From Luteibacter rhizovicinus (GTDB lineage: Bacteria > Pseudomonadota > Gammaproteobacteria > Xanthomonadales > Rhodanobacteraceae): a DNA stretch of 64,000 bases. Below, in pieces: positions 53,671 to 62,677 of this stretch. The stretch lies in contig NZ_SMCS01000002.1 of NCBI RefSeq assembly GCF_004342265.1, positions 558,001 through 622,000 on the forward strand, read 5' to 3'. The position numbers and the translations under genes were made by a program. The notes under the pieces are model-generated. The model saw nothing but the letters and a program-made list of their open reading frames with translations. It was not told where the DNA came from and did not search any database. Every line of letters starts with the position of its first letter. The first letter of the stretch is position 1.

Positions 53671-53726
53671 CATAGGTGAAAAGGCTGGCCAGATGCGGGG
53701 TTAACCCACGAGCCACTTCACCTATG
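53671..53726. other. long inverted repeat in the rhlB/trxA intergenic region
   Basis: CATAGGTGAA (53671-53680) and TTCACCTATG (53717-53726) are perfect complements. After a 2-base mismatch the pairing resumes with GGCT (53683-53686) and AGCC (53711-53714), and the loop contains the palindrome GGGTTAACCC (53697-53706). It sits mid-way in the 442-base divergent spacer, so it would be in the leader of rhlB or of trxA, or bind a protein. The remainder of the spacer shows no gene and no confident promoter. Confidence 0.6.
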
Positions 53727-53916
53727 TCAACGGAAACCATCCGTCCGCGCCCTTGAATCGCTTGAATCGCGCCCCGAGTTGCGTTGGAATGAAGACCAAG
53801 GCCGCAATGGCTTGTGTCCTCGTCCCCGGTTCAAACCGCGCAACAAGGTTCCATAAGTGTAGCCGAACCCGGCCGCGCGGTCGTCAACCCCCACTTAACA
53901 CTTCCTGGAGAACCCG

Positions 53917-54243
53917 GTGAACGACCTGATCACCCATGTGAGCGACGAGGCCTTCCAGCGCCACGTGCTCGAATCCGACACACCCGTCCTGCTCGATTTC
54001 TGGGCCGAATGGTGCGGTCCCTGCAAGTCCATCGCTCCGATCCTGGACGAACTGGCGACGCAGTACGAAGGCAAGCTGAAGGTCGTGAAGATCAATATCG
54101 ACCAGAACCAGAAGACACCCCGCGAATACGGCGTCCGTGGTATCCCGACCCTGATGGTCTTCAAGAACGGCAAAGTCGAGGCGACGCAGATCGGCGCCGT
54201 CGGCAAGGGTCAGCTGACCCAGATGATCGATAAGGCGATCTGA
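53917..54243 (+). CDS. trxA: thioredoxin 1
   Basis: A 108-residue dithiol redox protein starting at GTG 53917, with GGAG (53907-53910) six bases upstream. It has the active site FWAEWCGPCKSIAP (WCGPC), the cis-Pro segment GIPTLMVFKNG and the typical Asp in PVLLDFWAEW. It supplies electrons to ribonucleotide reductase, PAPS reductase and peroxidases. It precedes rho by about 140 bases, the order found widely in gammaproteobacteria. Confidence 0.97.
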   Translation: MNDLITHVSDEAFQRHVLESDTPVLLDFWAEWCGPCKSIAPILDELATQYEGKLKVVKINIDQNQKTPREYGVRGIPTLMVFKNGKVEATQIGAVGKGQLTQMIDKAI

Positions 54244-54382
54244 TCGCCCTTCAGAGTGTGAGGCGCTTTACGGCGCGCCTCACACGGTGCTAGGCTCTTT
54301 CGGGTTCGCCAGGACTGTTCTGTCCTCCTATTGGGCGAGCCCCCTCCCTTTTTCTTCCAACGGCGCCCCGTGAGGTTTGCCC

Positions 54383-56218
<1,836 letters not shown>

Positions 56219-56240
56219 TCCAGCGCCTCGTTCGGAACGG

Positions 56241-56269
56241 AAAGGCCGCCCTCGGGCGGCCTTTCTTTT
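56241..56269 (+). terminator. intrinsic terminator of rho
   Basis: AAAGGCCGCC (56241-56250), loop CTCG and GGCGGCCTTT (56255-56264), followed by CTTTT. It is a textbook hairpin 22 bases past the stop. Confidence 0.9.
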
Positions 56270-56293
56270 GTAATAAGTCGCCCGGCTGATGCA

Positions 56294-56310
56294 TAACCTT
56301 GCTAAGGTTA
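56294..56310. promoter_or_regulatory. operator-like palindrome before the mini-RHS gene
   Basis: TAACCTT-GCT-AAGGTTA is a perfect 7-bp inverted repeat with a 3-base centre, 26 bases before the RHS start. Such a short symmetric site near a promoter suggests a repressor or activator binding site; no regulator gene is adjacent. Confidence 0.4.
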
Positions 56311-56335
56311 CGCATCATTGACTTTGGGGGAAGTC

Positions 56336-57295
56336 ATGCACGACTCAGCGTTGGCATTAGGCGCATCTTCATACCGGATGTCGCCTTCCAGGCGATACAT
56401 TTCATATCTCGCATTCTTTATTGCGAATCTTCTTTGCTCCGCCATACGGGCGGAAACCGTGCGCTACTACTTCTCGGATCCACAGGGCAACATTCTAGTT
56501 GAGACGGACGGACAGGGTGTCATAACAGCGGTCCAGGACTATCGTCCGTACGGCCAAATTGCGTTGGGCCCAGCACATGACGGACCTGGATATACGGGAC
56601 ACGTAACTGACTCAGACACGGCTCTCGTGTATATGCAGGCCCGCTACTACGATCCAAGCATAGGGCGCTTTCTCAGCGTCGACCCACTGGGGCCCGACAG
56701 TGCCAATCTTCCCAGCTTCAACCGATATATGTATGTAGCGGGTAATCCTATTGCCAACATCGACCCCGACGGCCGAGACATACTTGTTATTGCGGGTGGT
56801 CACCGCGCAGGTAGCTTGAGCCCTTTCGGACACGTGGCATCCTCCATACAGGGATATGGAGTTGCGAGTTTCGGCAACGGCACTCCTCTCGGAACATCAA
56901 CAACGCAGTACCTGACAACGGAAAGCACCTTGCGTAGTCAGGTAGTGACTATTCTCCCCACGAGCACGACTCAGGACCAGCAGGCATCTAGCTTCGTTTC
57001 GACAAAACTCATTACGAGTGACGCCGGACTGATCGACAATTGCGCAGTCAAGACAAATCTTATACTGAATGCGGCAGGTGTTTCGACCCAAGACATTCCA
57101 TTCCCAGGCGGTCTCTCCAGGGACGTGTCGTCCACACCCGGAGTCAAGACTTACTTAATTCCTAAAAATGGTCCAATCCCACAGGAATTGCAGAACTTCC
57201 TTAAAACATTCGATAAACCATCGTCTGAGCCCAACAAGGATCCTGCGCCCCAACCTCCCCCGCCGCCGGACAAAAGCCCCGATCAACTCATTTAG
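56336..57295 (+). CDS. minimal secreted RHS protein with papain-like C-terminal domain
   Basis: A 319-residue protein; ATG 56336 follows GGGGGAA closely. Residues 20-40 form a Sec signal-like helix (RRYISYLAFFIANLLCSAIRA). Residues about 42-147 are one RHS-associated core: YYFSDPQGNILVETDG, YRPYGQ, GYTGHVTDSDTALVYMQARY and RFLSVDPLGP, ending NPIANIDPDGRD. The C-terminal part has FGHVASSI (His166), GYGVASFG and LIDNCAVKTNLILNAAG (Cys236). The His-before-Cys order suggests a permuted NlpC/P60 or papain-like hydrolase, and a Pro-rich tail ends the chain. It lacks the thousand-plus-residue RHS shell. Composition is AT-richer than its neighbours, suggesting transfer. The toxin role is inferred. 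Confidence 0.75.
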   Translation: MHDSALALGASSYRMSPSRRYISYLAFFIANLLCSAIRAETVRYYFSDPQGNILVETDGQGVITAVQDYRPYGQIALGPAHDGPGYTGHVTDSDTALVYMQARYYDPSIGRFLSVDPLGPDSANLPSFNRYMYVAGNPIANIDPDGRDILVIAGGHRAGSLSPFGHVASSIQGYGVASFGNGTPLGTSTTQYLTTESTLRSQVVTILPTSTTQDQQASSFVSTKLITSDAGLIDNCAVKTNLILNAAGVSTQDIPFPGGLSRDVSSTPGVKTYLIPKNGPIPQELQNFLKTFDKPSSEPNKDPAPQPPPPPDKSPDQLI

Positions 57296-57303
57296 AGTCA
57301 GCA

Positions 57304-57660
57304 ATGATGAGAATAATGAAGCACATTCTTGGCGCAATACGCTCATTGATGATACTTCTGGCGCTGACAGCTGCCGCCGCGGTTGGGGCTTGTGCCTGGA
57401 TATCGCGTCAGGGCAACGCTGCATACACTGAAATTCATACCGGGGACGAGAAGCGCCAAGTTACCGAGCGATTCAATATGCCCTTCTCGGTGCAGCGCAG
57501 CGGTGAGGGACACCTCGCTTTTACTAACGATTTGTGCAGCAAGCCATGCGCTCAGCGCCTCTGGTTCGACAACCGCTTCTCCCTCGATACTCAAGCGTGG
57601 TCGTTCGATCTCGACGAACAAGGCCGTGTCGTAGGAAAGAACGCATGGGCATCCCCCTGA
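57304..57660 (+). CDS. membrane-anchored small protein, candidate immunity protein
   Basis: A 118-residue protein starting eight bases after the RHS gene, [20 protein letters not shown], with one N-terminal hydrophobic helix to about residue 33, so it is exported or anchored facing the periplasm. Two Cys (DLCSKPCAQ) may form a disulfide. The domain after the helix ([20 protein letters not shown]) is not one I recognise. Position directly downstream of an RHS-type effector and the predicted periplasmic location fit an immunity protein against a secreted hydrolase; that is inference. The upstream ribosome-binding site is weak. Confidence 0.6.
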   Translation: MMRIMKHILGAIRSLMILLALTAAAAVGACAWISRQGNAAYTEIHTGDEKRQVTERFNMPFSVQRSGEGHLAFTNDLCSKPCAQRLWFDNRFSLDTQAWSFDLDEQGRVVGKNAWASP

Positions 57661-57847
57661 CGTAGACGGTCTGGCACCTGACACCGCCTCTCACCTCTTA
57701 GCCATACCGGCTGCGCGCCCCCAGTACAGCAATGGTTTCCATCGCCACCGGCAGGCGATACGCTGCGCTCCGTTACGCCTTTTGAATCGGCGCTGGCGCC
57801 CCCAATTAGGGCGCTCCCGAAGGTCCGCCATCGTCAAGGAAGTACCC

Positions 57848-59215
57848 GTGTCCATCCCCAGCGCCGCAAAGAGCACGCCGATCGGCGATCGCAATGAACT
57901 GGTCGACTATCTGGCGCAGGGCGAAAAGCCGCTGGACGCGTGGCGGATCGGCACGGAACACGAGAAGTTCGGCTTCCATACCGACGACCTCAGGCCACCT
58001 GCATTCGAGGGCGAACGCGGCATTCGCGCCATTCTCGAAGGCGTGGCCTCGCGCTACGACTGGGAGATCGCCCGCGAAGGCGAGACCCCGGTCGCACTGA
58101 CGCGCGGCAAGGCGAACATCACCCTGGAGCCCGCCGGTCAGCTGGAGCTTTCGGGTGCGCCGCTGGAGACGATCCACGATACCTGCGAAGAAGTGATGGG
58201 GCACCTCCACGAGGTACGCTCGGTCGCCGACGAGCTCGGCATCGGCTTCCTTGGCATGGGCTTCCAGCCGAAGTGGCGTCGCGACGAAATGCCGTGGATG
58301 CCCAAAGGCCGCTACAAGATCATGCGCGAGTACATGCCCAAGGTCGGATCGCTCGGCCTGGACATGATGACGCGCACCTGCACGGTGCAGGTCAATCTCG
58401 ACTTCGCCACCGAAGCCGACATGGTGAAAAAATTCCGCGTCGGACTTGCGCTGCAGCCGATCGCGACAGCACTGTTCGCCGACTCCCCTTTCACCGAAGG
58501 CAAACCGAACGGTTATCTGTCCTATCGCTCGCACGTATGGAGCGACACCGACAACGATCGCACCGGCATGCTCGATTTCGTCTTCGAAGATGGATTCGGT
58601 TACGAGCGCTATGTCGATTACATCCTCGATGTGCCGATGTACTTCAGCTACCGCGATGGCAAGTACGTCGACCTGTCCGGTCAGGACTTCAAACGCTTCA
58701 TGAAGGGCGAGCTACCCGCATTGCCCGGCGTGAAGGCGACCATGAAGGACTGGGCCGATCACCTGACCACCGCGTTCCCGGAAGTCCGTCTGAAGCAGTA
58801 CCTGGAAATGCGCGGTGCCGACGGCGGTCCGTGGAATCGCCTTTGTGCGCTGCCGGCATTCTGGGTTGGACTGCTATACGACGATCAGGCGCTGGACGCC
58901 GCGTGGGACCTGGTGAAGGATTTCTCGCGCGACGAACGTCACGCATTGCGCGATGGCGTGCCGAAGCATGCGCTGAAGCTGCCGTTCCGTGGACACAGCG
59001 TGCGCGAACTTTCGCTGGACGCCCTGAAGATTGCATCGGGCGGCCTGAAGCGTCGCGCGAGATTGAATAAGAATGGTGCCGACGAATCCATTTATCTCGA
59101 GCCGCTTTTCGAATTCGCTTATGCGAACCAGACACCCGCCGAGCGCAAGCTCGAACTCTTCCATAGCTCGTGGGGCGGCAGCGTCGATCCCGTGTTCCGC
59201 GAATTCGCGTACTGA
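57848..59215 (+). CDS. gshA: glutamate-cysteine ligase, plant/proteobacterial type
   Basis: A 455-residue enzyme of the GCS2-related class (alpha-proteobacterial/plant gamma-ECS type), making gamma-glutamylcysteine in glutathione synthesis. GTG 57848 has AAGGA (57836-57840) seven bases upstream. Motifs: [71 protein letters not shown] and [20 protein letters not shown]. This class is distinct from E. coli GshA and is typical of Xanthomonadales. It is probably co-transcribed with the UPF0149 gene 18 bases downstream. Confidence 0.92.
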   Translation: MSIPSAAKSTPIGDRNELVDYLAQGEKPLDAWRIGTEHEKFGFHTDDLRPPAFEGERGIRAILEGVASRYDWEIAREGETPVALTRGKANITLEPAGQLELSGAPLETIHDTCEEVMGHLHEVRSVADELGIGFLGMGFQPKWRRDEMPWMPKGRYKIMREYMPKVGSLGLDMMTRTCTVQVNLDFATEADMVKKFRVGLALQPIATALFADSPFTEGKPNGYLSYRSHVWSDTDNDRTGMLDFVFEDGFGYERYVDYILDVPMYFSYRDGKYVDLSGQDFKRFMKGELPALPGVKATMKDWADHLTTAFPEVRLKQYLEMRGADGGPWNRLCALPAFWVGLLYDDQALDAAWDLVKDFSRDERHALRDGVPKHALKLPFRGHSVRELSLDALKIASGGLKRRARLNKNGADESIYLEPLFEFAYANQTPAERKLELFHSSWGGSVDPVFREFAY

Positions 59216-59233
59216 CAGGCAGGGCCAGCCGCA

Positions 59234-59926
59234 ATGATGCTCGACGAAGACAAACTCGAACGCCTGGAAGCCCTGCTTACCGATACCAACCGATATTCGG
59301 TGGAAACCGTCGACGGCTTGTTCAGTGCTGCCATCGTCGGTCCGGGCAACGCGACGCTCGACGATTGCATCGCCTTGCTGGAAATAGGTGGCGCGCAGCC
59401 CTGGGCTTCCGAGCGCGACGAAGCCGAAGCGCACAAGCTGCTCGAAGCACTCTGGAAGATGATTGCGTGGCGCGTCGGCGCCGACCCGATCGATCTCGCC
59501 GACGAAGCACTGCCACTGGTCGACATGCCGATCGAGTTCGAGGAACTCGACGATGTCAGCACATACAAGGGCGATTTCCCCCTCGCCAGCGACTGGGCCA
59601 TCGGTTTCCGTTTCGGCATCAACGAATGGACCGGCGCATGGTCCGAATGGCTGGATGACGATGTCAGCACGTTCTTCGGCATCGTGACCACGCTGTCGAG
59701 CGATCAGGCACCCGCCGGCGGAGACGAGGACGGCGCCAAGCCGCCCACCTTTACCGAACGCCTGCAACTGCTCAACGCTATTCCGCACTACCTCTCGACC
59801 TTCCATCGCCGACGCCTCGGCGAAGCCCACCCGGGCACCGTGCGACACGCGCAGGGCAAGACCGGGCGCAATGATCTGTGCCCCTGCGGCAGCGGCAAGA
59901 AATACAAGAAGTGCTGCGGGGCGTAG
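59234..59926 (+). CDS. UPF0149 (YecA-like) protein with C-terminal SEC-C zinc motif
   Basis: A 230-residue soluble protein. The N-terminal UPF0149/YgfB-like domain has SVETVDGLFSAAIVGPG and an acidic helical middle. The C-terminal SEC-C motif GRNDLCPCGSGKKYKKCCG supplies a zinc-binding CxCx8CC, the same module as the SecA C-terminus, so ribosome or SecB interaction is plausible. The function of YecA proteins is still vague. It follows gshA closely, and the repeat-rich convergent gap to fadL lies downstream. Confidence 0.82.
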   Translation: MMLDEDKLERLEALLTDTNRYSVETVDGLFSAAIVGPGNATLDDCIALLEIGGAQPWASERDEAEAHKLLEALWKMIAWRVGADPIDLADEALPLVDMPIEFEELDDVSTYKGDFPLASDWAIGFRFGINEWTGAWSEWLDDDVSTFFGIVTTLSSDQAPAGGDEDGAKPPTFTERLQLLNAIPHYLSTFHRRRLGEAHPGTVRHAQGKTGRNDLCPCGSGKKYKKCCGA

Positions 59927-60020
59927 TGACGTAAGCGCTCTTTGTTTAAGGACCGCCGCTGGGTGGCTTGTGTTATCCGCGGCTTCGTCGGCTCACGCTC
60001 GTGCCTCGGGGAGGCCGTGA

Positions 60021-60139
60021 CCGGGTTGGCCCTTGGGGCCTTCGGCGCCGTCCCTTCGGGAGCGGGCCGTAGCGCCGCTTTCGCTCCGTCAGTGGGTCAT
60101 CGCGGCCCTCGGCTAAGGCGGCCCCAAGGGCCAACCCGG
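60021..60139. repeat. 119-bp palindromic element with 20-bp inverted ends, copy 2
   Basis: CCGGGTTGGCCCTTGGGGCC (60021-60040) and GGCCCCAAGGGCCAACCCGG (60120-60139) are exact complements and the same ends as at 38264-38381. The interior reads as the reverse complement of copy 1 with few changes. Homology extends outward on both sides (from about 59950 and to 60546), so the core is part of a larger segment filling the 705-base convergent gap between the UPF0149 and fadL genes. Confidence 0.85.
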
Positions 60140-60264
60140 CCACGGCACCGAAGGTTGCGGTTTGTTATGGGCAGAGCGCGAGCCTGCGGGCGTGGCGGGC
60201 ATGCGGTCATCACTGACCATGCATCGACGCGATGCTTTCCTCCACGTGACCGCAGCATCCGGAA

Positions 60265-60503
60265 GAGCCGTCGGCCACCACCCTCGACGCGACTTGCGCA
60301 ACCGAGCGCGGCGGGCGGAAAAGGCCCGCAGGGGGCGGACCTGGACGGTCCGCCGTTTTTGCTGAGGCAGGGAGGCCGAATCAAAAACCCCCGCCCACAG
60401 CGCGGGCGCGACGGGGCGCAGCCATCAGACAAAAGCCGCAAAGCGGCTCTCCCTTCCCGAGCGACGGTGAAGCCGGAGCGTCGAGGGTGGTGGCCGACGG
60501 CTC
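60265..60503. repeat. nested insertion with 26-bp inverted ends inside repeat copy 2
   Basis: GAGCCGTCGGCCACCACCCT plus CGACGC (60265-60290) is the exact inverse of 60478-60503. The 239-bp segment interrupts homology with copy 1, where GGGGAGAGC runs directly into ATCGCGTCGA (38160/38161). Inside are terminator-like hairpins: GGCGGACC/GGTCCGCC then GTTTTT (60334-60360, plus strand) and AGCCGC/GCGGCT with AAAA (60431-60448, minus strand). There is no protein of substance. Confidence 0.7.
60334..60360 (+). terminator. intrinsic terminator inside the nested insertion
   Basis: GGCGGACC (60334-60341), loop TGGAC, GGTCCGCC (60347-60354), then GTTTTT. It is a strong plus-strand hairpin with no gene directly upstream, and so may belong to the repeat or stop read-through from the UPF0149 gene. 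Confidence 0.65.
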
Positions 60504-60575
60504 TCCCCGAAACGTCACAGCGCGAAAGCGATGGCGAAGCCGAGCCGCCCCCGACAATGCGAGAAGAACCATAAA

Positions 60576-60605
60576 AAAAACCTCCCCGTCACCGGGGAGG
60601 TTTTT
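60576..60605. terminator. bidirectional terminator downstream of fadL
   Basis: AAAAACCTCCCCG (60576-60588), loop TCAC and CGGGGAGGTTTTT (60593-60605). It has A and T runs on both sides, so it stops fadL transcription on the minus strand and read-through on the plus strand. Confidence 0.85.
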
Positions 60606-60631
60606 CATTCAGTACCGCGATTCCGGATGGA

Positions 60632-62062
60632 TCAGAACGCGTACTTGGCCGAGACGCTGAGCAGGTTGCCCTTGTCGTCGTTCTCGCCGGTCAGGATGTC
60701 GTTCGTCGCGCTCTTCGCGCCAGCGATGTGCGCGCTGTTCACGAAGATATGGGCGAAGCCGGCATTGAGTTCGAAGTGCTCGGTAGCCTTGTAGCCAACA
60801 CCGAACGAGATCCACTGGCGGGTCGAGTCCGGCACGCGCGGCGAGCGGGTGTCGTCGTACGTCGGGGTGCTGTCGATGGCCACACCGGCGCGAAGGGTCA
60901 GCTTGTCGTTGACGTAATACTCGCCACCGACGGAAGCGAACCAGCTGTTACGCCAGGCGTAGTTTTCGACGCTGGCCGGCTGCGACGGGTTGCCGTAGTT
61001 GACGCGCAGTTCCTTGAAGGAATCCCACTTCGTCCACGACAGGTCCATACCCAGACCGAACTTCTCGTCCTGGTGCCAGAAGCTGGCCGAGGCGATGGCC
61101 GGCGTGGTGAAACCCGCCGTACCGGTGGTGTGGGTGAACGGGGGCTGGCCCGAGCCCAGCAGTGCGCCGACGGCCGGGTTGGACAGCACCGCGCTGACGT
61201 TGGCCGGAACGGTGTAGTTGGCCGTGCCTTCCAGCGTGTGGGAGATCTTGGAGCGGTAGTTCAGCGAGAGGCGATCGTTCGGCGTGAGCTTCCACAGACC
61301 GCCGACCTGCCAGCCGTAGGCCCAGTCGTCACCCTTGATGCGGGCGGTACCGTCGCTGCCCGGCGGGACCACCGTCGCCCAGGTGCGGGCAAGCGCAGCG
61401 GCGTTCGCCGGCGGAAGCTTGCCCGACGCCGCGGCCTGCTGGATGAGGCCGAGGCCGACCGTATTGAAGTTGATCGCGCTGGTCAGTTCCGCGCTGGTCT
61501 TCTGCGCGATACCGCTGACGCCGACGGCGAAAGTGTCCGACACGTCGTACGACACCGAGAGCGTCGCGTCGAGGGACTTGAAGTCGGACTTGATGCCGTT
61601 GTAACGGCCCACCCAGTTCGAGTCGTATTCGGTCTTGAAGCCGAACGGCGCGGTGAAGCCGACGCCGACGTGCCACTTGTCGGCAAACTGCGTGGCGAAG
61701 TACATGGCGGGCACCGGAATCGTGGTGCCTGCGTCGCCGCCGTTGCCGCCCGAGATGGGACGACCCTGGGCGTCGTGCCCCGTGCCGGTGAACTTGGTGC
61801 TGAAGTTGACGCCCGTGACGTCGGCCTGGAAGACGTTGCCCTTGAGCAGCGTCATGCCAGCCGGGTTGTTCACGATGGTCGATGCATCGTCACCCGCGGT
61901 CGTGGAACCGGCAAAGGCGCGACCCAGCGCCTTGGCGCTGTTCTCTTTCAGCTGGAAAGCGCTCGCATTTGCTGCCTGCGGGGCGATCAGGGCACCGGCG
62001 ATAGCGACGGTGAGGGCGGCGAGTACCAGCGGGCGGGTACGGCTGAGGAAAGTGGTCTGCAT
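60632..62062 (-). CDS. FadL/TodX family outer-membrane transporter
   Basis: A 476-residue outer-membrane beta-barrel for passive uptake of long-chain fatty acids or other hydrophobic molecules. ATG 62062 has AAGGAG upstream. The signal peptide ends ANASAFQ, and the mature N-terminus AFQLKENSAKALGRAFAG with TIVNNPAGMTLL is the FadL hatch signature. VGVGFTAPFGFKTEYDSNWVGRY is a typical strand pair, and the chain ends in Phe (SVSAKYAF). Whether it carries fatty acids or aromatic hydrocarbons cannot be told. Confidence 0.9.
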   Translation of the reverse strand: MQTTFLSRTRPLVLAALTVAIAGALIAPQAANASAFQLKENSAKALGRAFAGSTTAGDDASTIVNNPAGMTLLKGNVFQADVTGVNFSTKFTGTGHDAQGRPISGGNGGDAGTTIPVPAMYFATQFADKWHVGVGFTAPFGFKTEYDSNWVGRYNGIKSDFKSLDATLSVSYDVSDTFAVGVSGIAQKTSAELTSAINFNTVGLGLIQQAAASGKLPPANAAALARTWATVVPPGSDGTARIKGDDWAYGWQVGGLWKLTPNDRLSLNYRSKISHTLEGTANYTVPANVSAVLSNPAVGALLGSGQPPFTHTTGTAGFTTPAIASASFWHQDEKFGLGMDLSWTKWDSFKELRVNYGNPSQPASVENYAWRNSWFASVGGEYYVNDKLTLRAGVAIDSTPTYDDTRSPRVPDSTRQWISFGVGYKATEHFELNAGFAHIFVNSAHIAGAKSATNDILTGENDDKGNLLSVSAKYAF

Positions 62063-62288
62063 GCGGTATGGCTCCTTGCGTGCTCTTCGGGCTTGGCGTG
62101 ACGACGCAGCGAAAAGATCACCGCATTCATACGCGCGTTTAACATCTTGGGGTGGAACTCTGATGGCATTGACATAAATTTTGCAAGTGCTGGTGCAACA
62201 AACCCCAAATATCGGTGTCGAACGCACACACATGCGCGCGGACCCGCTGGTAGCATGGAATGCCGAGCCGTCCGCGAGACCGAAGCCC

Positions 62289-62591
62289 ATGCATTGTTTC
62301 GTCTACGCCAGTCAGCGCAAACCCGGCACGTACGTATGGCTCTCGCGTCGCGAGGGCTACGACCTGCTGCCCGAACCGCTCGCCCTGCTTTTGGGGGACC
62401 TTCGCTTCGTGCTGGAGGTCGAACTCACGCCCAATCGAAAGCTGCCGAACGAGGACACCGACCGCGTGCTCGACGCCCTCGGCAGGGACGGCTGGCATCT
62501 GCAGTCGCCGCCCAACGAAATGCTCAGCGTCGGCAACCAGCAGAACCACAATCGCGAGCTGAACATCGATGAGGACGTTGCCCGCGTTTAA
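62289..62591 (+). CDS. ycgL: YcgL domain protein
   Basis: A 100-residue protein beginning MHCFVYASQRKPGTYVWLSR, the exact opening pattern of the YcgL/UPF0745 family, continuing VLEVELTPNRKLPNEDTDRV and ending LQSPPNE. YcgL proteins are small cytoplasmic proteins of unknown function, often beside minD or rnd. ATG 62289 is fixed by the conserved start. It is divergent from fadL with a 226-base spacer, in which no clear operator was found. Confidence 0.88.
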   Translation: MHCFVYASQRKPGTYVWLSRREGYDLLPEPLALLLGDLRFVLEVELTPNRKLPNEDTDRVLDALGRDGWHLQSPPNEMLSVGNQQNHNRELNIDEDVARV

Positions 62592-62677
62592 TCGCCGGCC
62601 GTTCATGTCGCCGATGTGCAACGGCGGTTAACACGACGTTACCGCGAAGGCCCCATACGCTACGTATACTGCGGCGC

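Noticed and set aside
59942-60574. 210-codon and 114-codon open frames inside repeat copy 2
   Set aside because: They follow the palindromic DNA, are rich in Arg/Pro/Gly and are absent as such from copy 1, so the repeat is treated as non-coding.
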